Source: Paraplanobispora takensis
GTDB taxonomy: Bacteria; Actinomycetota; Actinomycetes; Streptosporangiales; Streptosporangiaceae
Direction: 5' to 3'
Length of the DNA: 64,000 nt
Assembly (NCBI RefSeq): GCF_016863195.1
Contig: NZ_BOOK01000049.1
Span: 1-64,000 of the forward strand
Below are positions 23,858 through 32,546 of this stretch, one piece after another (position 1 is the first letter of the stretch; the number at the start of each line of letters is the position of its first letter). A program made the translations under genes and the position numbers. The notes beneath the pieces are model-generated. The model was not told the origin of the DNA and searched no databases. It saw nothing but the letters and a program-made list of their open reading frames with translations.

Positions 23858-24488
23858 GGCCACCGACTCCACCGGCACCGCTCCCGGCGCCGGCCCCCGC
23901 ACCAGGCGCCGGGCCGACGCCGAGCGGAGCATCGCCTCCATCGTCGAGGCCGCGCTCGCCGCCTTCCGCCGGGACACCGACGCCACCATGGCCGACATCG
24001 CCCGTACCGCCGGGGTCGGCCGGGTCACCCTCTACAGCCACTTCCCCTCCCGGGAGGACCTGCTCGACGAGGTGATGAGACGCGCCATCGACGATGCCCG
24101 CGCCGTCCTGACCGCGGTCCCGGCGGAGGGCCTGCCCGCCCGGGAGGCGCTGGCGGGGGTGATCCGCTCGTGCTGGCAGGTCCTGGACCGCTACCGCAGC
24201 CTGCACGCCGCGGCCACCCGCGTTCTCGGCCCCGAGCGCATGCGCGACCACCACGACGAGCCCATGGCCACGATCGGTGCGCTGGTCGACCGCGGGCGGG
24301 AAGAAGGCAGCATACGCGCCGACCTCCCGCGTGACTGGCTGCTCGCCACGGTCTACAGCCTCCTGCACGCGGCCGCCTCCGAAGTCGAGGCGGGGCGGCT
24401 CCCGGCGGGGGAGGCCGCCGCCGCCTTGGAGGCGACCGTGGACTCCGCGCTCTCCCCGGTCCGCCAACCGGCCGCCGATTCCCGGTGA
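23856..24488 (+). CDS. TetR-family repressor
   Basis: 210 residues. After an Ala/Gly-rich head, the HTH reads DATMADIARTAGVGRVTLYSHF (in two parts, residues ~45-66), followed by the ligand domain typical of the PsrA/SACE-type group (WQVLDRYRSLHAAATRVLGPE, LRADLPRDWLLATVYSLLHAAASEV in part). The start ATG is the last codon of the downstream copy of the 36-base repeat. It probably regulated the adjacent MFS exporter, now broken, through the palindromes at 23077-23138. The gene itself looks intact. Confidence 0.88.
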   Translation: MATDSTGTAPGAGPRTRRRADAERSIASIVEAALAAFRRDTDATMADIARTAGVGRVTLYSHFPSREDLLDEVMRRAIDDARAVLTAVPAEGLPAREALAGVIRSCWQVLDRYRSLHAAATRVLGPERMRDHHDEPMATIGALVDRGREEGSIRADLPRDWLLATVYSLLHAAASEVEAGRLPAGEAAAALEATVDSALSPVRQPAADSR

Positions 24489-24510
24489 CGCTCCGGCGCC
24501 GGAGGGTGGG

Positions 24511-24686
24511 TCAGGTGCGGCCGGTGGCCGGGCCGGCGGCCTGCAGGTCCCGGTGCGCCCGTTCCGGCCGGGCTCTGCGCAGATAGCCGGTCGGAGTGGT
24601 GCCCAGGTGGCGGCGGAAGGCGTACTGGACCGCCCGCGGGCTGGTGCCGACGGCTCGGGCGATCTCGGCGACGGGCGTCCGATCAG
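24511..24686 (-). pseudogene. C-terminal fragment of an AraC-family regulator
   Basis: Reading leftward from within the end of the DUF1707 gene, codons give DRTPVAEIARAVGTSPRAVQ, then YAFRRHLGTTPTGYLRRARPERAH and a stop at 24511. That is the second helix-turn-helix of an AraC/XylS protein with no N-terminal part, no start and no first HTH. It abuts the DUF1707 stop (24683), which implies a deletion that fused the two genes' ends. Confidence 0.7.
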
Positions 24687-25297
24687 GGGTGCGGGCGGCG
24701 GCGCAGCCAGTCCCAGAAGCTGCGGCGCGGCCGCCGGACGACGACGGATCCGCTCTTCACCGAGCCCGACACGGTGACCAGCAGCTTGACCGGTGCACCG
24801 GGTTCGAGTCGCGCGCGCTGCCGGATGCTGCCGCTGCGGACCGTGACGCTGTCGACGTCCGCCGCCACGCCGGGCGGCACGATCAGCAACAGCCGGCCGC
24901 TGCCGATCGCGACCGAGAGATCCATGGCCGGGTGCGTGAGGACGGCCTGGGTGAAGTCGAGGATCGCATGCCCGCTGCCGATCTCCACCTCCATGCGGCG
25001 GGGCACCGCCCACACCCCGTCCCGCCGGATCTGGCCGCTGCCCGTCTTCAGGTGGATGAGCTCCTTGGAGACCGGAGCGGGGGTCCGGGCCGCACCGGGA
25101 GCGGCGGGCAGGTCACGCAGGACCGCTTCGAGCTCGCCGTACGTGCGCGCCGCCAGCGCCACCTCGAGCCGCTGGTCGAGCTCCTCCAGCGTGAGGCGGC
25201 CGTCGCCCGCGGCGACCCTGAGCTTCTCCGCGACCTCGTCGCGCTCCTCGTGTGAGACACGTAGGTCACGGCGCTCCGGCACCAGATCACCCGACAT
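24683..25297 (-). CDS. DUF1707 domain protein with LiaF-like C-terminus
   Basis: 204 residues. The N-terminal DUF1707 (SHOCT-like) domain is plain: DLRVSHEERDEVAEKLRVA, GRLTLEELDQRLEVALAART, with LRDLP. The C-terminal ~110 residues alternate glycine and beta-strand segments (GSGQIRRDGVWAVP, GSGRLLLIVPPGV, VSGSVKSGSVVV), as in LiaF/DUF2154-type cell-envelope proteins, and end in a basic WDWLRRRPHP. It is probably a cytoplasmic-face accessory factor for an envelope-stress response; its partner is unknown. Confidence 0.82.
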   Translation of the reverse strand: MSGDLVPERRDLRVSHEERDEVAEKLRVAAGDGRLTLEELDQRLEVALAARTYGELEAVLRDLPAAPGAARTPAPVSKELIHLKTGSGQIRRDGVWAVPRRMEVEIGSGHAILDFTQAVLTHPAMDLSVAIGSGRLLLIVPPGVAADVDSVTVRSGSIRQRARLEPGAPVKLLVTVSGSVKSGSVVVRRPRRSFWDWLRRRPHP

Positions 25298-25388
25298 ATC
25301 GCGAAGTATAGTGCGCCCGCATCGAGAATTGCGATCTTGGAGGTCGCCTGTGGCCGACTGCGCGGGCGACGGCCGGCCGGGGATGCGC

Positions 25389-25988
25389 TCACTCCGCGGG
25401 TGAGGGCCGCCGGCCGGAGTCCCGCTCCAGCAGCGTCCGCACGCCGGGGATGACGGTCGCGCGGAACGCCGTGTCCAGCTCGGCCGGGGTGGCTGTGATC
25501 TCGTCGTCGGCCCAGGCGCGCGTCAGGGCCATGAACGCCCCGACGGCGCAGGTGACCACCAGGTCGAGGTGGGGGGAGGGGGCCGCGCCCCGGGCGAGCA
25601 GCTCGTCGCGGACGGCGGCGGTCAGCAGGCGCTCCCCGTGCGCCACCACCTCCCGGCCGCCACGCCGTCCGAGCAGCGCGCGCACCAGCCTGCGCTGCTC
25701 CTGCACGTGCTCGAACATCGCCAGGCTGAAGGCGAACAGCGGGCCGCCGGCGTCCGGGGACGGGCGCAGGAAGTCCAGCTCCTCCAGGGAGCCGAACAGC
25801 ACCGCCTGCTTGTCGGTGAAGTGGGCGTAGAAGGTCGAGCGGCCGACGTCCGCGCGGTTGATGAGATCGGTGACGGTCACCGGCTCATACCCCTTCTCCA
25901 GGATCAACTCCATCAGCGCGTGCCGGATCGCCGCGCGGGTGCGCCGTACCCGCCTGTCGGGGTTCCCGGGCGCTGCGTTTCCGGGCAC
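25389..25988 (-). CDS. TetR-family repressor, divergent from methyltransferase
   Basis: 199 residues. I choose the GTG preceded by GGGAG (7-base spacing); a GTG nine codons upstream is possible. HTH: RAAIRHALMELILEKG, VTVTDLINRADVGRSTFYAHF. The C-terminal domain has FEHVQEQRRLVRALLGRRG and DLVVTCAVGAFMALTRAW. It lies back to back with a methyltransferase gene, and the 112-base spacer contains GAACA-GGT-TGTTC (26073-26085), a likely operator. Simple two-gene repressor/target logic is inferred. Confidence 0.88.
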   Translation of the reverse strand: MPGNAAPGNPDRRVRRTRAAIRHALMELILEKGYEPVTVTDLINRADVGRSTFYAHFTDKQAVLFGSLEELDFLRPSPDAGGPLFAFSLAMFEHVQEQRRLVRALLGRRGGREVVAHGERLLTAAVRDELLARGAAPSPHLDLVVTCAVGAFMALTRAWADDEITATPAELDTAFRATVIPGVRTLLERDSGRRPSPAE

Positions 25989-26072
25989 TTCACCGCTCCC
26001 TGTCCAGTACGGCACACCACGCCGGAAGTGATGATTGACCCGTCCACGCTAGCGAACAGATCATCCATAAGT

Positions 26073-26085
26073 GAACAGGTTGTTC
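26073..26085. promoter_or_regulatory. Palindromic operator GAACA-N3-TGTTC
   Basis: A perfect 5+3+5 palindrome between the divergent TetR and methyltransferase genes, 15 bases before the methyltransferase ATG. A half copy (GAACAGATC) lies 19 bases to the left. Confidence 0.55.
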
Positions 26086-26100
26086 GAGAGGAGAGAACCG

Positions 26101-26763
26101 ATGGGTCTGGGAAAACTGCTGCACGACCACACCGGCCACACCGAACACGCCGATGAGGGGGGAACGATCGACCACCCGCGCGCCTACGAGCTCGTGGCCG
26201 AGATCGGCTTCCTCGGGCGGCGGCGCGAGATCTTCACCCGGCTGGCCGCCCTGTCCGGAGTGCGCCCGGGCGACCGGGTACTCGACGTGGGCTGCGGCAC
26301 CGGCTACCTGACCCGGATCCTGGCCCCGGTCGCCGGCCCGTCCGGGCAGGTGACCGGCGTCGACCCGGCCGAATCCATGATCGGGCACGCCCGCCGCCGC
26401 GCCCCGGGCAACTGCTCCTACCAGGTGGGCGTGGGCCAGGCGCTGCCGGTGCCCGACGCCTCCGTCGACGTGGTGGTCTCCAGCCTGGCCGTGCACCACA
26501 TGCCGGTCGACGCGCGCGGCACCGCCGTACGGGAGATGTTCCGGGTGCTGAAGCCGGGCGGGCGTCTGCTGATCGCGGAGTTCCGCCCGCCCTCCAACCA
26601 TCTGCTCGCCCACCTGGCCGGCGCCCTGACCGGCCCCGAGATGCGGCACAACCCGAAGGACCTGCTCGCCGGCCTGATCCCGGAGGCCGGGTTCCACGTC
26701 CAGGACGAGGGCGACCTGCCGGTCATGCTCGCCTACGTCCGGGCCGTACGGCCGGCGGCCTGA
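26101..26763 (+). CDS. Class I SAM-dependent methyltransferase
   Basis: 220 residues, ATG after GAGAGGAGAG. Motif I VLDVGCGTGYLTRIL, acidic loop GVDPAESMIGHARRRA, motif post-II PDASVDVVVSSLAVHHMP, and REMFRVLKPGGRLLIAEF place it with the UbiE/Coq5-like small-molecule methyltransferases. An unusual His-rich head (LLHDHTGHTEHADEGG) could bind metal. It is controlled by the divergent TetR gene. The substrate is unknown. Confidence 0.9.
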   Translation: MGLGKLLHDHTGHTEHADEGGTIDHPRAYELVAEIGFLGRRREIFTRLAALSGVRPGDRVLDVGCGTGYLTRILAPVAGPSGQVTGVDPAESMIGHARRRAPGNCSYQVGVGQALPVPDASVDVVVSSLAVHHMPVDARGTAVREMFRVLKPGGRLLIAEFRPPSNHLLAHLAGALTGPEMRHNPKDLLAGLIPEAGFHVQDEGDLPVMLAYVRAVRPAA

Positions 26764-26791
26764 CGCGCCCCGGCACCCGCCGGGCGGACGG

Positions 26792-28081
26792 TCAGCGGAC
26801 GGGGTCGGGCAGGACGTCCGGGGGACGGCGGTGGCGGGCCCCGGACGCCGGGTGGTCGGGGTGATCGTGGTCGGGGTGGTCGTGGCCGGAGTGGGTACGG
26901 CGGGCGCCGGCCAGCGCGGCCAGGGCGGTGGTGATCGGGACGGCCGAGATCAGCCCTAGGGTGCCCGCGACGCTGCGGACGATCTCCTGGGCCAGGACGG
27001 GGTTGGTCACGACCTGGCCGACGGGCTCCTCGCCGACGCTGATGAGCAGCAGCAGAGGCAGGGAGGCGCCGGCGTAGGCCAGGACGATCGTGTTGATCAC
27101 CGAGGCGATGTGCATGCGGCCGACCCGGGAGGCGGCCCGGTACAGCTGGGCGAAGCCGTAGCCGGGATTGGCGTGGGCCAGCTCGGCGACGGTGGCGGCC
27201 TGGGTGACGGTGACGTCGTCGAGCACGCCGAGTGAGCCGATGATGATGCTGGCCAGCAGCAGGCCCTGGGTGTTGATGCGGTAGCTGCTGTCCAGGTAGA
27301 AGGAGCTCTCGTCGGTGATGCCGTTGAGGTCGACCAGGCCGATGGCGGCATACGACAGCAGGCCGGTCAGGCTGAGGCTGATCACGGTGCCCACGATCGC
27401 CGTGGAGGTGGTGACGTTGAAGCCGTGGGTGAGGTACAGCACCGTGAGCATGATCGCGGCGGAGCCGACGATCCCCACCAGCAGCGGCGGCTGGCCGGCC
27501 AGGATCCCCGGGATGACGAACATCAGCAGCAGGACGAAGGTGATGGCCAGCCCGACCAGCGCCGACACCCCGCGCCAGCGGCCGAAGGCGATCACGGCCA
27601 GCGAGAACGCGGCGCCGACCAGCCACAGCGGGGTGGACCGGTCGTGGTCGGAGATCTGGTACGGCGGCACGTCGAGCGTGGTGTCGGTGGTGTGGATCAG
27701 CACCACGTCGTCGCCCTCGGCGAACCGCTGCGCGCCGGGGCCGCTGGGCAGCGGGCTGGTGACGCGCTGCCCGGAGTCCTCGCCGCTGGTGAGCAGGACC
27801 CTGGCGTCACCGCAGGTGGCGGGGTCCGCAGGCACCGTCGCGGCCTGGGCCTGCCCCTCGATGGGAGGCTCCTGGGGGCAGGGGGTCAAGGTGATGCCGG
27901 CGATCGTCCCGGTGACCCGCTCCAGTTTCGCCTGCTCGGCGGTGGAGACGGGCTCGGTCGGCCACATCCACACCAGCGCCGCGAGGGTGGCGACCGCCAG
28001 GGGGACGATGACGGCCAGGGTCGCCCACACCGTCGCCCGTGATCGGGGGACGGACGGGCCGTGCGAGTGGTTGGCACCCAT
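26792..28081 (-). CDS. YibE/F-family membrane protein
   Basis: 429 residues, started at the ATG (MGANHSHGPSVP) after AAGGAG. One N-terminal helix is followed by an extracellular domain of ~110 residues containing CPQEPP and CGDARV cysteines, then seven or so membrane helices: LWLVGAAFSLAVIAFG, GVSALVGLAITFVLLLMFVIPG in pieces, GIVGSAAIMLTVLYLTHG, SIIIGSLGVLDDVTVTQAATV. The LGVLDDVTVTQ phrase is the YibE/F hallmark. The tail is His/Asp-rich (HSGHDHPDHDHPDH) and may bind metal. Function is unsettled in the family; permease or metal-linked roles have been suggested. Confidence 0.88.
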   Translation of the reverse strand: MGANHSHGPSVPRSRATVWATLAVIVPLAVATLAALVWMWPTEPVSTAEQAKLERVTGTIAGITLTPCPQEPPIEGQAQAATVPADPATCGDARVLLTSGEDSGQRVTSPLPSGPGAQRFAEGDDVVLIHTTDTTLDVPPYQISDHDRSTPLWLVGAAFSLAVIAFGRWRGVSALVGLAITFVLLLMFVIPGILAGQPPLLVGIVGSAAIMLTVLYLTHGFNVTTSTAIVGTVISLSLTGLLSYAAIGLVDLNGITDESSFYLDSSYRINTQGLLLASIIIGSLGVLDDVTVTQAATVAELAHANPGYGFAQLYRAASRVGRMHIASVINTIVLAYAGASLPLLLLISVGEEPVGQVVTNPVLAQEIVRSVAGTLGLISAVPITTALAALAGARRTHSGHDHPDHDHPDHPASGARHRRPPDVLPDPVR

Positions 28082-28284
28082 GGCGTCGGAGCTCTCCTTG
28101 CGGGCGGGTTCGCGGGAACGGGCGGTGCCGCCACGGGGTCCGGCCGGCGCGGTCCGGGCCCCGTGGGGCGATTCATACCGTCCTAGGGTAGGAGTACGGC
28201 GCACCGCTCTCGTTCGGCTTCGGCGGACCGGCCACCCCGCCGGAGCCCGAACCCCCGGTTTTCACGGACGACCTGCGGCGGGGC

Positions 28285-29430
28285 TCACCTCCAGAACGCG
28301 ATCTCGGGGAAGGCCGGGGAGGGCCCGTCCAGCAGCTCCCGCCCGCGCCCGCGCAGGTGCCGGTCCATGAAGGCGGTCACGTAGGCCCGGGTGACCTCCA
28401 GCTCCCTGGCCGTCCGCCCGGCCAGCAGCGGATAGTCGGTGAAGGAGACGTGGTCGCCGCCCTTCACCGACAACCAGCGCTTCCAGCCCGTCATCAGCGC
28501 CCAGTCGCGGCCCCAGGTGAAGTCCTGGCCGCCCGGCTCGTGGATCCCGCCCGCCCCCATCAGCATGAACGGCCGAGCCAGGCCCCCGGCCGGGACGGGC
28601 GCGAAGAAGGTGCCGTCCATGTTGACCCCGGCGCGCACCCGCCCGTCCTTCAGCATCGTCCAGGACGTGCTCGAACCGCCCAGCGAGTGCCCGGCCATGC
28701 CGACACGCGAGCGGTCGACGAGCCGGGCGCCCTTCCACACCGGGTGCCGGCCGAGCAGCTCGTCGAGTACGAACGACACGTCCGCCTGCCGTCCCGCGAC
28801 CGCCTTGGCGCCGAACGCCCACGGGTCGGCCTCCTGCTGCGCGCAGGCCGCGCAACGGGCCAGCCGGCCGCCGGGCAGGCTGGTGCCGTACGACTCGTGC
28901 ACGTGATCGATGCCGGCGACCACGTACCCCCGGCTGGCCAGCTCCTCCGCCAGAGCGGTCAGCGACGAGCGCGGCATCGTGAACCCGGGCGAGAGCACCA
29001 CCAGCGGCAGCGTGCCCGGGCGCCCGGCCGGGCGGGCCCCGGCCACGGCGTGGGTCGCGGCGCCGCTGACCGCCCGGCTCGGGACACCGGTGACCCCCTG
29101 GCCCTCCAGCAGGGCCGCGGCCTCCTCGTCGGTCATGTACGGCGCGGGCCGGCCGCCGCCCTTCCCGGCGGGGTACCACAGCGAGACCATGAGCTGCCTG
29201 GCCTCCTCGGCGGGCACCCAGGGGTCGGGGCGGGTGCGGTCGACCAGGTGCAGGCTGACGGTCCCCACCGGCCGGGGCCCGGTCGGCGCGGGAAGCGCCA
29301 GGCTCACGTCCTGCGCGGGTCCGACTCCTGCGGGATCGGCGGCGTGGGCGGGGACGGCCGCCAGAAGGGCGAGCAGGCCCGCCGTGACGGCGCCCGCGAC
29401 GCCGGCGCCGCGCGTGATCTTGATTTTCAT
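28285..29430 (-). CDS. Secreted alpha/beta hydrolase, PAF-acetylhydrolase/lipase type
   Basis: About 381 residues from the ATG opening MKIKITRGAG; an ATG three codons earlier is possible. A signal peptide (about 1-32, ending VPAHA) is followed by the alpha/beta hydrolase core: PLVVLSPGFTMPRS (oxyanion region), GYVVAGIDHVHE, nucleophile elbow GMAGHSLGGSS, acid in GGIHEPGGQDF region and catalytic His in VKGGDHVSFTDY. A CAAC pair (ARCAACAQQE) may form a disulfide. This is the Streptomyces lipase/PAF-acetylhydrolase group. No operon partner is evident. Confidence 0.88.
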   Translation of the reverse strand: MKIKITRGAGVAGAVTAGLLALLAAVPAHAADPAGVGPAQDVSLALPAPTGPRPVGTVSLHLVDRTRPDPWVPAEEARQLMVSLWYPAGKGGGRPAPYMTDEEAAALLEGQGVTGVPSRAVSGAATHAVAGARPAGRPGTLPLVVLSPGFTMPRSSLTALAEELASRGYVVAGIDHVHESYGTSLPGGRLARCAACAQQEADPWAFGAKAVAGRQADVSFVLDELLGRHPVWKGARLVDRSRVGMAGHSLGGSSTSWTMLKDGRVRAGVNMDGTFFAPVPAGGLARPFMLMGAGGIHEPGGQDFTWGRDWALMTGWKRWLSVKGGDHVSFTDYPLLAGRTARELEVTRAYVTAFMDRHLRGRGRELLDGPSPAFPEIAFWR

Positions 29431-29555
29431 GCCGCCCATGATTTTCGATCACGCGCGGGTCCGGCTTCGTCCGAACGTCCGCCTTCACCTGCCACTTCGG
29501 GCGAAGACCCGGTGCCGTGTGCGACTCCGGGATGACCCGGCCACGGGGGCCGGGG

Positions 29556-30491
29556 TCAGGGCCGGTCGCGCGGGCGCCTGCGGGCGGGCGGGACCGGTTC
29601 GGGGACGGCGCCGGGGACGACGGTGTTGGAGACGGTGCCGATGCCCTCGACGGTGAGGGTGACGACGTCTCCGGGCTTCAGCGGGGGCGGGTCCTGCTCG
29701 CCGCGCAGGCCCCACAGCTCGGCCAGGCAGCCGCCGTTGCCGCAGGTGCCCGAACCCAGCACGTCGCCGGGCCGTACCCACGCGCCCCGGGAGGCGTAGG
29801 CGAGGAGCTCCTCGAACGGCCAGCCCATGTTCGACAGCAGGTCCCGGCCCACTTCGACCCCGTTGACCTCGGCCGTCAGCGCCAGGCGCAGGAAGCCGTC
29901 GGCGTCGCGGTACGGCTCCAGCTCGTCGGCCGTGACCAGCCACGGGCCGAGGGTGGTGGCGGAGTCCTTGCCCTTGCAGGGACCGAGCCCGACCTGCATC
30001 TCCCGCGACTGCAGGTCGCGGGCCGACCAGTCGTTGAAGATCGTGTAGCCGAAGATGTGGTCGCGGGCCCGCTCGGGGGAGAGATCGCGGCCCTCGCGGC
30101 CGATGACCGCGGCCACCTCCAGCTCGAAGTCCAGGGCGCGGCAGCCCGGCGGCACCGGGACGTCGTCGTGGGCGCCGATCATCGCGTGGGGGTTGGTGAA
30201 GTAGAACGTCGGCGCGTCGTACCAGGCGTCAGGGACGCCCGCCGCGCCGCTCACGCTGCGGCGCACGCCCTCGACGTGCTCCTCGAAGGTGACGAAGTCG
30301 CGGACCGAGGGCGGCTCGACCGGCGGGAGCAGCCGCACCTCGGCCAGCGGCACGGCCGCCCCGGTTCCCGGGACGGAGCCGGTACGGACGACGTCGAGCA
30401 GGTCGGTCCCCTCGGGGAAGGGCAGGACCGCCTCGCCGTCGACGACGCCGCTGCGGCGCAGGCCCTGGTGGTGGTAGGTGGCCAGACGCAT
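29556..30491 (-). CDS. Fumarylacetoacetate hydrolase-family enzyme (operon gene 6)
   Basis: 311 residues, ATG after GGAGAG. FAH fold: N-terminal small domain, then DFELEVAAVIGREGRDL with metal-binding acids, FGYTIFNDWSARDLQ, GPCKGKDSATTLGPWLV, SNMGWPFEELLAYASRG and PGDVLGSGTCGNGGC. It matches the hydrolase/decarboxylase type that cuts C-C bonds in ring-cleavage products with Mg2+/Mn2+. The last gene of the six-gene catabolic operon, separated from the dioxygenase gene by a short tandem repeat. The exact ring-fission substrate is not known; a second FAH enzyme opens the operon. Confidence 0.88.
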   Translation of the reverse strand: MRLATYHHQGLRRSGVVDGEAVLPFPEGTDLLDVVRTGSVPGTGAAVPLAEVRLLPPVEPPSVRDFVTFEEHVEGVRRSVSGAAGVPDAWYDAPTFYFTNPHAMIGAHDDVPVPPGCRALDFELEVAAVIGREGRDLSPERARDHIFGYTIFNDWSARDLQSREMQVGLGPCKGKDSATTLGPWLVTADELEPYRDADGFLRLALTAEVNGVEVGRDLLSNMGWPFEELLAYASRGAWVRPGDVLGSGTCGNGGCLAELWGLRGEQDPPPLKPGDVVTLTVEGIGTVSNTVVPGAVPEPVPPARRRPRDRP

Positions 30492-30540
30492 GGTGCTCTC
30501 CGGATAGCCAGGTGGGGATCAGGCGGGTGGGGATCGGACC

Positions 30541-30570
30541 GGCGGGGCTCAGACAGGCGGGGCTCAGACA
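30541..30570. repeat. 15-bp tandem duplication at a gene end
   Basis: Two identical GGCGGGGCTCAGACA units (30541-30555, 30556-30570) with a partial third, overlapping the stop codon (30564) of the dioxygenase gene, and preceded by looser GGCGGGTGGGGATC copies. Slippage here would alter the C-terminus. Confidence 0.8.
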
Positions 30571-31502
30571 GGCGGGGCGACGAAGACGCCGCGGTCGACG
30601 TCGTTGAAGGACTCCTTGGCGACCAGCTCGTTCATCGGGTTGGCGGTGCCCCACTGGTCGGTGACCTCCGGCTGGGAGAAGTCGTAGACGTGCGGGTGCC
30701 AGGCGTCCTCGTCCAGCTCCTCCAGCTCGGTGGTGTACTCCACGGTGTTGCCGTGCGGGTCCATGAAGTAGGAGAAGGTGTTGTCGCCCGCCAGGTGGCG
30801 GCCCGGCCCCCAGATCATGCGCACGCCCGCGCGCAGCAGCCGGCCGGTGCCGTACATGTACTCGTCCAGGCCGCGCAGCTCGAAGCTGATGTGGTGCAGC
30901 GAGGCGTGCGGGCCGCGGGCGATGGCCATGCTGTGGTGCCGGGGGTTGCAGCGCATGAAGTGCATGACCTTGCCCATGCGCGGGTGGGCAAGGGTGTCCG
31001 ACAGCGCGAAGTCCAGGTGGGTCTCGTACCAGGCGCGGGTGGCGTCGATGTCGGGGGCGTTGAGCACCACGTGCGAGAGCCGGACCGGTACCGCCTCCTT
31101 GGCCTCCAGCCTGCGGTGGGCGCGCACGGCGACGTCGGCGGAGACCTCGACGGTGCGGCCGTCGATGTCGAAGAGGCGGAGGCCGTACCCGCCGCCGGGG
31201 GTGTCGATCTTCCCGGGCTCGGAGACCAGCCGGACGCCCGCGGCGCTCAGCCGCTCGGCGAGGGCGTCGACGTCGGCCGGGGTGGCGGCGCCGAAGGCGA
31301 TGAGGTCGAGGCGCTTCTCCTCGGCCTGGCGCAGCCGGATGATGTACTGCTCGGGCGAGCCCTCGGCGGCCAGGAAGCTGATCCCGGAGTCGTCGGCGAC
31401 CTCGGTCAGGCCCCAGACGCCGGCGTAGAACTCGCGCTGCCTGTCGTAGTCGGGCACGGCCAGGTCGACGTGGCGCAGGTGAGTGATGAGGCGGTCGGAC
31501 AT
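30564..31502 (-). CDS. Extradiol ring-cleavage dioxygenase (VOC, catechol 2,3-dioxygenase type)
   Basis: 312 residues, ATG after AAGGAA. Two VOC modules: an N-terminal structural half (LRHVDLAVPDYDRQREFYAG) and a catalytic half with the 2-His-1-Glu iron site: VRLSHVVLNAPD, HASLHHISFELRG and NTVEYTTELEEL. FSYFMDPHGN is also typical. It cleaves a catechol-type ring next to its hydroxyls. It lies between the amidohydrolase and FAH genes, as expected for a meta-cleavage route. The bulky C-terminal segment (WHPHVYDFSQPEVTDQWG) suggests a substituted or bicyclic substrate; that is inference. Confidence 0.9.
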   Translation of the reverse strand: MSDRLITHLRHVDLAVPDYDRQREFYAGVWGLTEVADDSGISFLAAEGSPEQYIIRLRQAEEKRLDLIAFGAATPADVDALAERLSAAGVRLVSEPGKIDTPGGGYGLRLFDIDGRTVEVSADVAVRAHRRLEAKEAVPVRLSHVVLNAPDIDATRAWYETHLDFALSDTLAHPRMGKVMHFMRCNPRHHSMAIARGPHASLHHISFELRGLDEYMYGTGRLLRAGVRMIWGPGRHLAGDNTFSYFMDPHGNTVEYTTELEELDEDAWHPHVYDFSQPEVTDQWGTANPMNELVAKESFNDVDRGVFVAPPV

Positions 31503-31514
31503 GGTGGTTGTTCC

Positions 31515-32546
31515 TTAGAGATCGAAGAGAGCGGCGGCGTTGCCGCCGCGGATCGCGTCGCAGGTCTCCCGGTCGAACCCGGCGGCGCACAGCCGGTCCA
31601 CGGGGTCCTCGACGCCCATGTCGAAGGGGTAGTCGGAGCCGAGCACCACCCGGGACGCCCCGGCGGCGCCGACGAGGGCGCGCAGGGCGGCGGGCTCGTA
31701 GACGAGCGAGTCGAACCAGATCCGCCCCAGGTAGGAGCCGGGCGGCTCGGCGCAGCCGCGCGCCTCGGGCCGCACCCGCCGGCCGTGGTCGGCCCGGCCC
31801 AGGTACGTGGGCAGGTAGCCGCCGCCGTGCGCCGCGAGGACCTTCAGCCCCGGGTGCCGGTCCAGCACCCCGGAGAAGATCAGATGGGAGAGCGCGACGG
31901 CGTTCTCGACCGGCTGGCCGACGATGTTGGACAGGTAGAAGCGGTCCAGCCGCTCATCCAGCGTGCACCCGAACGGATGCAGGAAGACCACCGCCCCGCT
32001 GTCCGCCGCCCGTGCCCAGAACTCCTCATACGCCGGATCCGACAACTCCCGGCCGGGAGCGTGGGAGGAGATCTCCACGCCCTTCAATCCCAGGCCGAGG
32101 GCGTGTTCCAGGAGTTTCACCGTCAGTGAGGGGTGCTGGAGCGGGACCAGGCCCAGGCCGTACAGCCGGTCGGGGGCCTGCGCGCAGTGCTCGGCGACAC
32201 CCTCGCCGGCCAGGCGGCAGACCCGCTCGGCGAGATCCTCGCCGGCCCAGTAGTGGTAGTGCGACGGGGACGGGCTGACGATCTGCACGTCCACTCCGGC
32301 GGCGTCCATGTCGGCCAGCCGTACCGGCACCTGCGTGAGCCGGGCGATCCGCTCGCCGACCATCCGGCCCGAGACCGCGAGGGACTCCGGGCCGTTGCGG
32401 CGGGCGTCCAGCTCACGGTGCGCCGCCAGCCCCGGCTGCCCGGCCACGGCCTGCTCGACCTGCGGCAGGATCACATGCGCGTGCACATCGACGGTCTTCA
32501 CGGGTGTGGCGTTGGAGGAAGCGATGTCCATGGGAGCGGTGTTCAC
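31515..32546 (-). CDS. Amidohydrolase-2 family (ACMSD-like) decarboxylase/hydrolase
   Basis: 343 residues if started at GTG 32546, which overlaps the monooxygenase stop as GTGA; an ATG five codons later is the alternative. TIM-barrel metal site: VDVHAHVILP (HxH), VVFLHPFGC, LKVLAAHGGGYLP and LGSDYPFDMG. These match the ACMSD and gamma-resorcylate decarboxylase branch, which removes carboxyl groups from aromatic or ring-cleaved acids without oxidation, though some members hydrolyse. It lies in the catabolic operon between the monooxygenase and the extradiol dioxygenase. Confidence 0.88.
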   Translation of the reverse strand: MNTAPMDIASSNATPVKTVDVHAHVILPQVEQAVAGQPGLAAHRELDARRNGPESLAVSGRMVGERIARLTQVPVRLADMDAAGVDVQIVSPSPSHYHYWAGEDLAERVCRLAGEGVAEHCAQAPDRLYGLGLVPLQHPSLTVKLLEHALGLGLKGVEISSHAPGRELSDPAYEEFWARAADSGAVVFLHPFGCTLDERLDRFYLSNIVGQPVENAVALSHLIFSGVLDRHPGLKVLAAHGGGYLPTYLGRADHGRRVRPEARGCAEPPGSYLGRIWFDSLVYEPAALRALVGAAGASRVVLGSDYPFDMGVEDPVDRLCAAGFDRETCDAIRGGNAAALFDL

